The notes below the pieces were generated by a model. It saw only the letters and a list, made by a program, of their open reading frames with translations, did not search any database and had not been told where the DNA came from. A program made the position numbers and the translations under genes. From Candidatus Aenigmatarchaeota archaeon (GTDB lineage Archaea > Aenigmatarchaeota > Aenigmatarchaeia > QMZP01): a DNA stretch of 12,796 nucleotides. The stretch is from contig QMZY01000016.1 of NCBI GenBank assembly GCA_003663415.1, positions 1 to 12,796 of the forward strand, read 5' to 3'. Each line of letters opens with the position of its first letter. The stretch's first letter is position 1. Positions 6,393 to 12,796 of the stretch are shown one piece after another.

Positions 6393-7217
6393 ATGTTGGA
6401 TTTTTTTTACGCTCATTTTGTGGAACCAATACTAAGGAACGGATGGTTTAACCCTGTAAACACAACAGTATATGGTTTGTTTTTGGTTCTTGGCGTTTAT
6501 GTTGTTTTCAGGCTTCTGAAAAAACTGAAAATCAAAATAAACAGGGAATTTTTCATCGCTGTTTTTCCCTTTATAGTGTGGGCGTGTTCAACAAGGGTTT
6601 TGCATGACGCTGCGTATGTTGGAATGCTTTCCCCGCATTTGAACGAGTTTTACTCGCTTCCTGTTTTCCCCACACCCGGCTCTTATTTCATAACCTTTGG
6701 CTTGGCTTTGTTTGTTCTTCTGATTTCTCTTGCAATTCAAAGTTTCAAAAGAATTTCATACTGGAAAACAATGTCTGTAACAGGCTGGGTTCTTGTTGGA
6801 ATAAACTTTTTGATACTGCCGTGGAGAAATGTTTTTCCTGGCGCTCTGGTCTTTGGTCTGACTCTCTTGTGGTATGGATTGTTTTTTGGTCTGAGTAAAA
6901 TAAAAAAACTCTCTCCGCTCCTTAACAAAACAAACACAGGAATTTTGGCAGCGCATTTTCTTGATGCTACGGCTACCACAGTGGCAGTTTATCTTTTTGG
7001 ATATGCTGAACAGCATGTTGTTCCAAGGCTTCTTTTTCCTGTGTTTGGGGTGCTCACAATGTTTTTGCTGAAAATTCTTATCGTACTTCCTGTGTTATGG
7101 ATAATAGACAAATACAAAGAAAAGCCTGATTTCACAAATCTTTTAAAAATAACAGTGTTTATTCTTGGATTTGCTCCCGGCTTAAGAGACACAATCAGGC
7201 TCATGGCTGGGGTTTAG
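6393..7217 (+). CDS. DUF63 family integral membrane protein
   Basis: This 274-residue polytopic membrane protein belongs to the archaeal DUF63 family; its molecular function is not known to me. Family signatures are GWFNPVNTTVYG near the N-terminus (17-28), HFLDATATTVAV (188-199), GYAEQHVVP (203-211) and the C-terminal GFAPGLRDTIR (259-269). About seven hydrophobic segments are visible, roughly at residues 25-42, 52-68, 98-117, 128-143, 149-168, 184-202 and 213-238, with an eighth possible at 248-265. Charged residues inside the conserved membrane stretches (His, Asp and Glu in HFLDAT and EQHV) hint at an enzymatic or transport site rather than a purely structural role. It starts at an ATG 24 bp after the shared TATA box and converges on herA with 30 bp between. 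Confidence 0.92.
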   Translation: MLDFFYAHFVEPILRNGWFNPVNTTVYGLFLVLGVYVVFRLLKKLKIKINREFFIAVFPFIVWACSTRVLHDAAYVGMLSPHLNEFYSLPVFPTPGSYFITFGLALFVLLISLAIQSFKRISYWKTMSVTGWVLVGINFLILPWRNVFPGALVFGLTLLWYGLFFGLSKIKKLSPLLNKTNTGILAAHFLDATATTVAVYLFGYAEQHVVPRLLFPVFGVLTMFLLKILIVLPVLWIIDKYKEKPDFTNLLKITVFILGFAPGLRDTIRLMAGV

Positions 7218-7236
7218 TTTTTTTAAATAAAAATTC
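7218..7236. terminator. Bidirectional T-rich terminator between DUF63 gene and herA
   Basis: Seven Ts directly follow the DUF63 stop codon (7218-7224), and the minus strand reads AATTTTTATTT across 7236-7226 just after herA. T-tracts without a hairpin are the usual archaeal termination signal, and this 30 bp spacer offers one in each direction. Confidence 0.5.
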
Positions 7237-7247
7237 CACTGGGTTTT

Positions 7248-8747
7248 CTACATAAACTCCTTTGCATCTTTTTGTTTTTGTTTTACTTTTTTGTAGTATT
7301 CCACGGCGGCTTTTTCCAGAGGAAGGCCTCTTTTGGAGTCAAGCGATTCTCTTTCACGGACCTTTACAAACAGAGGAAAGTTCACTGCTTCCCCAACAAT
7401 TAAAGCTGTTCCCACCTGCAGAGATGAAATCTGCTTAAGAACATTTCTGTCCAGACCCTCGGAGGATTTTCCTATATGTTCCAAGTCGTAAGGATTTGTT
7501 ACCCTTAAAATAATGTGCGTGTTGCACTGGGATAAAGCAGTGGTTGACAGCTGAATGGGCCTCTGGGATATTAAGCATAAAGATGCATGAAACTTTCTGC
7601 CTTCCCTTGCTATAGTCTGGATAATGCTTCTTGATATGGCAGTTTCTTTTTTTGCTGTCTCAGGTGCGAATTGATGAGCTTCCTCAACAATAATAATGAA
7701 AGGCGGGATTATGCCGTTTTTTCTTGCATTGAAAAGCTTTCTGGCAAAATAAGAAACAATTATCTGTTTTTCCGCAAGGTTTGTGGTTTCTGATATGTCT
7801 ATTACAGAAAGCTGTCCCTGCCTCACGAATTCATCCAAAGAAGGGTAATCAGCCACTCCGAAAAGGCCCGCATTTCTCATTTCCATGCACGTGGAAAGAA
7901 GAATGTCCTTTGTTTTTGAAGGTATGCTTTCGTCTGCTTCTATTTCTGCAATCAGGTCGCTCAGACTGTACCCCTTTCCTTTTTTCAGGTTATTCATAAT
8001 TTTTATCAGCTCTCTTATCTGAGGATATGTGAGGTTTGGAAAAAACTCATGAATCTGGTAGGCAGAGAGGTTGGAAAGACCTATTTGGATGTCAGAAGAA
8101 GGAAAAATCTGTGTTTTGTTTGAGAATTTTGGGTCATCTGCAAAAGAAACATATTCACCATGCGTGTCAATCACAATGACTCCAATCTGTCCCTTTTCGG
8201 GCTTTCTCTTTAAAAGCTCTTCAATAATAACAGATGCCAGAAAAGACTTTCCTGCGCCGCTGATGGCAAGTATAGCAAGGTGCTTTTGCAAAAGCCTTGT
8301 CATGTTTATTTTTGCTTCAACATCATGCTGTTCAATATCTCCGAGATAAAGACCGTTTTTGTCAAGGCCAAAAAACCTTTCAAGAATTTCCTTTTCAGGT
8401 TCTGTTACCCTGTCTCCGGGAGATGGCGGAAAAGAGCACTGCTTAAACCCGTTTCCCGTGAAAACACCCAGAATGCTGACATCAGCAACCAGATATTCCC
8501 AGTTGGTTACAGGGAAAATTTCATCTATCTGAACACCCGAATTCTCGTATTCTGTCACAGATTCAGGCCTCATAAAATACTTGTTGGTTTTTTTGATATC
8601 AGAAACCCTTCCTATAAGCTTGCCGTCAGAAGTCTTTATCTGCACAAACTGTCCTCTTCTCACCACAGTGTTTTTGTTAAGAGTAAAGGAGAAATTCCTT
8701 GTTGAAGGTCCTTCAAAAGTTGATATGACAGTTCCATATTCTTTCAT
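7248..8747 (-). CDS. herA: HerA-family hexameric DNA translocase/ATPase
   Basis: HerA is a ring-shaped ATPase that moves along duplex DNA and, with the nuclease NurA and Mre11-Rad50, helps resect DNA ends during repair. The 499 residues show an N-terminal HAS-barrel region (about 1-100) and Walker A SGAGKS (163-168). The IVIDTHGEY strand follows (191-199; DPHGEY is more usual). Walker B is IIIVEEAH (351-358), and the conserved REGRKFHASLCLISQRP (381-397) carries the arginine and sensor region. The C-terminal lid ends in a Lys/Gln-rich tail. The ATG at 8747 follows a TATA-like TTATTTATT by 27 bp. NurA, Mre11 and Rad50 are not in the window, but the divergent neighbour is a phosphoesterase distantly related to Mre11/SbcD. 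Archaea can carry several HerA paralogues, so this could be a paralogue rather than the repair HerA. Confidence 0.92.
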   Translation of the reverse strand: MKEYGTVISTFEGPSTRNFSFTLNKNTVVRRGQFVQIKTSDGKLIGRVSDIKKTNKYFMRPESVTEYENSGVQIDEIFPVTNWEYLVADVSILGVFTGNGFKQCSFPPSPGDRVTEPEKEILERFFGLDKNGLYLGDIEQHDVEAKINMTRLLQKHLAILAISGAGKSFLASVIIEELLKRKPEKGQIGVIVIDTHGEYVSFADDPKFSNKTQIFPSSDIQIGLSNLSAYQIHEFFPNLTYPQIRELIKIMNNLKKGKGYSLSDLIAEIEADESIPSKTKDILLSTCMEMRNAGLFGVADYPSLDEFVRQGQLSVIDISETTNLAEKQIIVSYFARKLFNARKNGIIPPFIIIVEEAHQFAPETAKKETAISRSIIQTIAREGRKFHASLCLISQRPIQLSTTALSQCNTHIILRVTNPYDLEHIGKSSEGLDRNVLKQISSLQVGTALIVGEAVNFPLFVKVRERESLDSKRGLPLEKAAVEYYKKVKQKQKDAKEFM

Positions 8748-8769
8748 GGAAAATAATTGGCAAGTAAGG

Positions 8770-8778
8770 AATAAATAA
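8770..8778 (-). promoter_or_regulatory. TATA box of herA
   Basis: TTATTTATT on the minus strand is centred 27 bp before the ATG at 8747, which is leaderless spacing. Confidence 0.45.
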
Positions 8779-8822
8779 GTTTTATTGTTGCCTTGCCTGT
8801 TTTCGCATTGGATAGGTTCTGG

Positions 8823-8831
8823 TTTATAAAT
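8823..8831 (+). promoter_or_regulatory. TATA box of the SbcD-related phosphoesterase gene
   Basis: TTTATAAAT is centred 26 bp before the ATG at 8853. It places the real start there, not at a TTG 60 bases upstream, which lies before the TATA box and could not be on the transcript. Confidence 0.6.
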
Positions 8832-8852
8832 TTATTGTTTCAAAAAATTCTT

Positions 8853-9620
8853 ATGCCAGAACCGGTTTTTGTTACAGGTGAACCTGCGCTTGTTATAAAC
8901 CAGATGCTTGTAATAGCAGATATCCATATAGGTATCGAGTATGAATATCGCAGGTCCGGAATTCACATCCCTTCGCAAACAGAAAAACTCATTAACAAAC
9001 TGGAAACCTTAATAAAAAAAACAAAAGCAAAAAGGCTTGTTATCCTTGGAGATGTAAAACACAAGGTTCCCGGAATAAGCTTTCAGGAAGAAAGAGAGGT
9101 CCCTGTTTTTCTTAAACGCGTTTCAGAAAAAGTCCCAATAGATATTGTTCCGGGAAACCATGACTCTGGTTTAAAGGATTATTTATCAGAAAACGTAAAA
9201 CTTCACTCTTCCAAGGGATTTAGGCATGAAAACGTGTTTTTTTCACATGGTCATGCGTGGCCTGATAAAGGGTTTTTGGAAACAAAATATCTTCTTATGG
9301 GTCATGTTCATCCTGCTGCTGAATTTACAGATAAACTCGGGTACAAATGGTCTGAACCTGTGTGGGTAAAAGCAAAAATTAAAAAACAGGAATTAGAGAG
9401 GCAATACAAGACCAAACTAAAAACAACACCAGAGGTTGTAGTTTTCCCCGCATTCAATGAATTTGCAGGAAGAATTGCAATAAACAAACCGCTTCGGGAA
9501 ATAGACCTTAAACACAAAACAGGACCGCCAAGCCCCGTCTTCAGGATATGCAAACTCAAAGAAGCCAGAACGTACCTTCTAGACGGAACCTGTCTGGGAA
9601 GGCTTGGAAATTTGCAGTAA
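8853..9620 (+). CDS. SbcD/Mre11-related archaeal metallophosphoesterase
   Basis: This is a 255-residue calcineurin-type phosphoesterase of the archaeal SbcD-related group (COG1407-like). All metal-binding motifs are present: DIH (23-25), GDVKH (66-70), GNHD (101-104), SHGH (131-134) and GHVHP (150-154). IEYEYRRSGIHIPSQT (28-43) is typical of this group. It lacks the capping and Rad50-binding parts of true Mre11. The substrate is unproven; a phosphodiester such as a nucleic acid end or a cyclic nucleotide is likely. The start at 8853 is chosen because of the TATA box 26 bp upstream and because it gives the usual short lead-in to LVIADIH. The gene is divergent from herA with 105 bp between the start codons, a hint but not proof of a shared role in DNA processing. 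R2 follows 30 bp after its stop. Confidence 0.9.
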   Translation: MPEPVFVTGEPALVINQMLVIADIHIGIEYEYRRSGIHIPSQTEKLINKLETLIKKTKAKRLVILGDVKHKVPGISFQEEREVPVFLKRVSEKVPIDIVPGNHDSGLKDYLSENVKLHSSKGFRHENVFFSHGHAWPDKGFLETKYLLMGHVHPAAEFTDKLGYKWSEPVWVKAKIKKQELERQYKTKLKTTPEVVVFPAFNEFAGRIAINKPLREIDLKHKTGPPSPVFRICKLKEARTYLLDGTCLGRLGNLQ

Positions 9621-9650
9621 AAAGAACCAGTGATTTATTAAACCTGTAAA

Positions 9651-9753
9651 CTATAGCAAACGACATAATTGATTCCAAAGATATCGTTTGCTGGTTGTTC
9701 CTAACGGTTTGCAATTTATATATCAGGAACTATAATTGAATAATATGAAAAGG
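9651..9753 (+). repeat. Dispersed repeat copy R2, promoter of the glycosidase-like gene
   Basis: This is the partner of R1 (3301-3403). It contains AGCAAACGA (9655-9663) with a perfect inverted copy TCGTTTGCT (9684-9692), the block GGTTGTTCCT (9693-9702), CGGTTTGC (9705-9712), TATA box TTTATATAT (9715-9723) and ATGAAAAGG (9745-9753), the real start of the next gene. The two rightward motifs start 20 bp apart, as in R1. In RNA the inverted pair could form a 9 bp hairpin with a 20 nt loop, but it lies upstream of the TATA box, so a protein-binding site is more likely. Confidence 0.8.
9715..9723 (+). promoter_or_regulatory. TATA box of the glycosidase-like gene (inside R2)
   Basis: TTTATATAT is centred 26 bp before the ATG at 9745 and 3 bp after the last GTTTGC motif. 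A protein bound there could compete with or recruit TBP/TFB. Confidence 0.6.
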
Positions 9754-10725
9754 TTATTATTTATTTCGCTGGTTCTTGTTGTTTTTATTACTCTGGGGTT
9801 TTATTTTTTTAAACCATCCAGTCCAAACACACAACCGTTAAAACAATCAGATGTAAAAGAGGAGATTAAAGGGGATGCGCAGCCTGAGTATCAAAGGCAA
9901 AATATAAGTTTTCTGAAATTTATTTCCAGTGAAAACTGTATGTATTCTCTTAGTTCTCAAGAAATAGAGAAACTAAGGTCCTTAAACATTAATGGAATCA
10001 GAATCTGCCCGCTTTACAGCCTTGGAACAGGCGGAAGTTTAAGAGAAGATGTGCCTGAATTTGTCATAATTAATTTAATCAAACAAGCTCATAAGGCCGG
10101 GTTTGCTGTTTTTCTTGAAGTAAACGCTGGGGGGAAACCCGCGGAAAACGGTGAACCAGAATATAGATATGATGATATAGAGGATGTAAATAAACTCTAC
10201 AATATAGCTTTGCACTGGGCAGAACTTGCTGAGAGGGAAAAAGTTGAGTTTTTTTCTCCATTAAATGAGCCTGATATTATGTTCCTTGACAACACTCTTG
10301 TTGAAGAGTGGATTAATAAATCTCAAAATTTAAAGCATGTATTTTCCGGTAATTTGGTTTTGAAACTGGCTGATATCGGACCGGAAAATATCAAAAATAT
10401 AGAAAATTATGATTATCTGGCTTTTGACATCATGTGGGGAGACAACAGATACGAGGAATTAAAAACGCATTTAGACTTAGCAATAGAAAAAGGCAGCAGG
10501 ATAAAGAAAAAATACAATTTAAAAGGGTTTTTCTTTGGAGAGCTGGGAACTGAAAGAGCAAGGGTTGATAAAAGCATTCAAACAGAAATTTTCAGAACGA
10601 TTTTTGAAAGAACATGGAATAAGGTTGATGGTTATTGTTTTTTAGGTTGGTCAAATCTTGAGTTCAGATTTAAGGACAATGACAACGCTAAAGAAGTCAT
10701 TAGAGAATGGTATGCCAAGCTGTAG
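9745..10725 (+). CDS. Membrane-anchored or exported TIM-barrel glycosidase-like protein
   Basis: This 326-residue protein has an N-terminal hydrophobic segment (about residues 4-22, after MKR), acting as a signal peptide or anchor. A short polar linker follows, then an extracytoplasmic domain. The domain resembles clan GH-A TIM-barrel glycoside hydrolases. SPLNEP (171-176) would place the acid/base at Glu175 after strand 4. FFGELGTERA (263-272) would place the nucleophile at Glu266 after strand 7. The final strand reads GYCFLGWSN (296-304). I cannot assign a GH family or substrate. The start at 9745 follows the TATA box in R2 by 26 bp; a TTG 9 bases upstream is less likely. The gene looks AT-richer than its neighbours. 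It stands alone, converging on the ribose-1,5-bisphosphate isomerase gene with 38 bp between. Confidence 0.72.
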   Translation: MKRLLFISLVLVVFITLGFYFFKPSSPNTQPLKQSDVKEEIKGDAQPEYQRQNISFLKFISSENCMYSLSSQEIEKLRSLNINGIRICPLYSLGTGGSLREDVPEFVIINLIKQAHKAGFAVFLEVNAGGKPAENGEPEYRYDDIEDVNKLYNIALHWAELAEREKVEFFSPLNEPDIMFLDNTLVEEWINKSQNLKHVFSGNLVLKLADIGPENIKNIENYDYLAFDIMWGDNRYEELKTHLDLAIEKGSRIKKKYNLKGFFFGELGTERARVDKSIQTEIFRTIFERTWNKVDGYCFLGWSNLEFRFKDNDNAKEVIREWYAKL

Positions 10726-10763
10726 CCAAAATATGCACATATTACGGTTTTTAGAATCAATCC

Positions 10764-11657
10764 CTATTCCACAAAATCCCTTAACAGTTCCGGTTTCATT
10801 ATTCCCTTTTCCGTGATAAGAGCTCGAATGTAGTCAGCGGGAGTTATATCAAATGCCGGGTTTATTATTTCAGCGTTTTTAAGCTTTCTTGGGGAGATGA
10901 CCTCTTTCGGGTTTCTGTGTTCAATAGGTTCTGTCATACCAGCAACTGTTTCAGGGTCGAATTTGTATGTTCCTCCTGCAGCAAAAAACGGAACAGCAAA
11001 TCTTTCAGCAATTAGAGCCATAGGAAATGTTCCTATTTTGTTTACAATAGAGCCGTCAGCCAAGATAGCATCACAGCCAACAAGAACCTTATCAACTTCT
11101 TTCATAACCCACCCGACTGCTGCATCAACGCAAAACGTAACTTTTATGCCAATCTCCAGAAGCTCTTTTGCCGTGATTATTCCCTGATTTAATGGTCTTG
11201 TTTCTGTGACAATTACTCTGAAGTTTTTTCCGTGTTTTTTCGCTTCTTTGAATATTTCAACCACAGAATGCGAATGACAATGTGTTAAGACGGTTTCCCC
11301 GGTGTTTATCTGATTGGAACCTATCCTGCCAATATCTTTCAGCGCCTTTTGCAGCTCATTCAAATAGTTATTGCAAATATTTTCTGTAAATTTTTTTATT
11401 CTGTTAAAGTTTTCATAAGAACTAACCTGTGTAAGGATTTTGGTTACAGCGTTTCTAAGGGCTGGTTCTGTTGGTCTTGTTTCTGAAAGTTTTTTACCAA
11501 TTTCCTGAAGCTCTGAAACAAAGTCTTCCCTTGTTTTTGCCCTGCTTTTTAATGCTGTCAGTTTTATTGCTTCTGCCCCTGCCTTTGCCACCTCTCTTGC
11601 GCCCTGTATTTTTAAAGTCTTTATATCTTTCAGGATTTTAGAAACCTTTAAATTCAT
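10764..11657 (-). CDS. Ribose-1,5-bisphosphate isomerase (eIF2B-related family)
   Basis: The enzyme converts ribose-1,5-bisphosphate to ribulose-1,5-bisphosphate in the archaeal AMP/nucleoside salvage pathway, which normally feeds form III RuBisCO. The 297 residues show IQGAREVAKAGAEA near the N-terminus, THCHS with the catalytic-type Cys127, VTETRPLNQG, FCVDAA and GCDAI with Asp196. NKIGT, YKFDPET and NPAFDITPADYIRALITEKGI follow. The Cys and Asp correspond to the residues reported as catalytic in the Thermococcus kodakarensis enzyme. I chose the ATG at 11657 over an upstream TTG at 11675. It lies 22 bp after the stop of the thiolation gene, so the two are probably cotranscribed, although TTTAATTAA 23 bp upstream could act as its own TATA box. 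An archaeal eIF2B-like regulatory protein is the alternative, but the active-site residues argue against it. Confidence 0.87.
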   Translation of the reverse strand: MNLKVSKILKDIKTLKIQGAREVAKAGAEAIKLTALKSRAKTREDFVSELQEIGKKLSETRPTEPALRNAVTKILTQVSSYENFNRIKKFTENICNNYLNELQKALKDIGRIGSNQINTGETVLTHCHSHSVVEIFKEAKKHGKNFRVIVTETRPLNQGIITAKELLEIGIKVTFCVDAAVGWVMKEVDKVLVGCDAILADGSIVNKIGTFPMALIAERFAVPFFAAGGTYKFDPETVAGMTEPIEHRNPKEVISPRKLKNAEIINPAFDITPADYIRALITEKGIMKPELLRDFVE

Positions 11658-11679
11658 AATAATTATTTGAATCAATTAA

Positions 11680-12648
11680 TTAAATCATTAACTTTTGCCT
11701 TTGCTTCCGCGTCAGCGGTTTAACCTTTATAATTTCCTTTTTCCTTCCCTTTTCAATATTCACATCTGTTTCTTTTGTCTTTGGCGCGTCTGAATAAGAG
11801 GCTGTCAGCTGTGCTGCTTTTTTAAGAACACTCTTGTTTTTTGATTTCAAAAAAACCAGAGCAACAGGTCCCGGGTAATCTTTTGTTTCAAGGATGAAGG
11901 CACCGAGTTTTTTTCCCAAACCAAAAAGTTTTTTGTTCTCTTCCTCATTCCTTCCCACCACAATTTTTGTTCCCTGAAACCTGAAGTGTCTGCCGAGTTT
12001 GAGGACTTCTGCTGTTTCCCAGTTTATGGTTTCTTTGTTTTTCAAAACATCTCTTACTCTCTTTGCGAACTCAGGATCAGTTAATAAACAACCGCCTCCG
12101 GGCGAAGGTATGTTTTTTATTCCAAACTCCTTTGCGAGTTTTAGCTGTTTTTTGCGGGACCTCCCCTGAATGTCTGAAAGCTTTTCTCTTTTTATCAAGC
12201 CCTGTTTTTCAGGCTCTGTTTCTTTCAGAAGCTTAGCTGAAAGGGGCCTGAGGATTTTGTTTTTGAGACCAGCTTCTTTCTCAATGCGAAGGAGCAGGTT
12301 TTTTCTCTGGGAGAACGGTCTCTGTCCAAGAACCTCACCGGTTGCTATAAAGTCTGCATTGATTTTTTTTGCCAGTGATTTGGCTTTTTTCAGCATGTAT
12401 ATTTTGCAGTCTACGCAGGGATTTATTTCAGAGCCGTAGCCGTGTTTTGGATTCATAATCATGTCAAAATACTCTTTGCCAACCCTTACTTTATGGAGTT
12501 TCAGACCAAAAGGCGGTTTTGTTTCCTTTGAAAAGGGTGTGATAAAATTTACACACTCAACTTGAATTCCCTGTTTTTGTAAAATTTTCACAGTTAAGAG
12601 GGAGTCCAAACCGCCTGAAAACAAAACAAGCGCTTTTGGTTTCTTCAT
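11680..12648 (-). CDS. PP-loop ATPase of the MnmA/ThiI-like tRNA thiolation group
   Basis: This is a predicted tRNA-thiolation enzyme of 322 residues that would adenylate a uridine and replace oxygen with sulfur. The PP-loop is SGGLDS (11-16). CVDC (78-81) supplies two cysteines, ATGEVLGQRP is at 102-111 and LRPLSAKLL at 133-141. GRSRKKQ is at 162-168, and PGGGCLLT (183-190) provides a third conserved cysteine, Cys187. The C-terminal part (about 215-310) has GRNEEEN and SYSDAP and resembles an NFACT-R-like RNA-binding module, with a basic tail. It is not canonical MnmA, which lacks this tail, nor canonical ThiI, which carries an N-terminal THUMP domain. The exact modified position is therefore open. 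The ATG lies 3 bp after the stop of the acyl-CoA synthetase gene, so the genes are cotranscribed. Confidence 0.85.
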   Translation of the reverse strand: MKKPKALVLFSGGLDSLLTVKILQKQGIQVECVNFITPFSKETKPPFGLKLHKVRVGKEYFDMIMNPKHGYGSEINPCVDCKIYMLKKAKSLAKKINADFIATGEVLGQRPFSQRKNLLLRIEKEAGLKNKILRPLSAKLLKETEPEKQGLIKREKLSDIQGRSRKKQLKLAKEFGIKNIPSPGGGCLLTDPEFAKRVRDVLKNKETINWETAEVLKLGRHFRFQGTKIVVGRNEEENKKLFGLGKKLGAFILETKDYPGPVALVFLKSKNKSVLKKAAQLTASYSDAPKTKETDVNIEKGRKKEIIKVKPLTRKQRQKLMI

Positions 12649-12651
12649 AAT

Positions 12652-12795
12652 TTACACCAGAATCCTGACATCGCCTGCTGCCGCTCTTTTATCATCAACA
12701 AAAACAGGGTTTATGTCAAGTTCCTGAATGTTTGGGTTTTTCCACACAAGTTTTGAAACCTTTACCAGAAAACCATAAAGAGCATTAAAATTAAC
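12652..12795 (-). CDS. ADP-forming acyl/acetyl-CoA synthetase, ATP-grasp C-terminus (partial)
   Basis: Only the last 47 codons are in the window; the rest lies beyond the right edge. The peptide runs through KLVWKNPNIQELDINPVFV and ends AAAGDVRILV. ELDINP with a following D-x-R is the hallmark of the ATP-grasp domain end of ADP-forming acetate/acyl-CoA ligases. In archaea these enzymes make ATP from acetyl-CoA or other acyl-CoAs in fermentation. Whether this is a separate beta subunit or the end of a fused alpha-beta protein cannot be told. It is the most upstream visible gene of the minus-strand operon. Confidence 0.85.
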   Translation of the reverse strand, partial: VNFNALYGFLVKVSKLVWKNPNIQELDINPVFVDDKRAAAGDVRILV

Positions 12796-12796
12796 A

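Noticed and set aside
8793..8852. Upstream TTG start for the phosphoesterase, giving a hydrophobic N-terminal extension
   Set aside because: The extension includes the TATA box (8823-8831) itself. The hydrophobic residues are translated promoter DNA, not a signal peptide.
10764..11675. Ribose-1,5-bisphosphate isomerase gene as a true eIF2B subunit
   Set aside because: The catalytic-type Cys and Asp are conserved, along with the NPAFDITPADYI ending typical of the isomerase.

Overview
The window looks archaeal, most likely from an anaerobic, small-genome lineage. A DPANN-type archaeon would fit, but the phylum cannot be fixed from sequence alone. The evidence is a set of archaeal proteins (ribosomal protein L15e, a DUF63 membrane protein, a HerA ATPase, an archaeal SbcD-related phosphoesterase, ribose-1,5-bisphosphate isomerase and the end of an ADP-forming acyl-CoA synthetase). 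Most start codons also sit 23-28 bp downstream of a TATA box, which is the geometry of leaderless archaeal transcripts. The class III (oxygen-sensitive) ribonucleotide reductase supports an anaerobic life.

Layout. Positions 2-1134 hold the 3' end of nrdD (+), convergent with rpl15e (-). A small two-helix membrane protein (+) is divergent from rpl15e, and a small unrecognised protein (-) follows. A roughly 240 bp spacer with a possible gene remnant leads to serS (+). The first copy (R1) of a roughly 100 bp dispersed repeat overlaps the serS stop codon and precedes a stand-alone YcaO-family gene (+). gatB (-) is convergent with ycaO and shares one palindromic TATA box with the divergent DUF63 gene (+). 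DUF63 converges on herA (-), and herA is divergent from an SbcD-related metallophosphoesterase (+). The second repeat copy (R2) is the promoter region of an exported or anchored glycosidase-like TIM-barrel protein (+). The right edge is a minus-strand operon: ADP-forming acyl-CoA synthetase C-terminus, a PP-loop tRNA-thiolation protein, then ribose-1,5-bisphosphate isomerase.

How the genes work together. Most are housekeeping: deoxynucleotide synthesis, ribosome, tRNA charging (serS, gatB), tRNA thiolation and DNA processing (herA and possibly the phosphoesterase). The right-hand operon adds substrate-level ATP formation from acyl-CoA and the nucleoside/AMP salvage route that usually feeds form III RuBisCO. 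The two accessory-looking genes are ycaO and the glycosidase-like gene. They appear AT-richer than their neighbours and each follows one copy of the repeat.

The most unusual signal is that repeat. Its copies, about 6.3 kb apart, share around 85 percent of bases by hand alignment. They carry three spaced copies of a GCAAAC/GTTTGC motif, then a TATA box, then a start codon followed by AAAAGG. I interpret it as a duplicated regulated promoter, not a transposon end, but this is inference.
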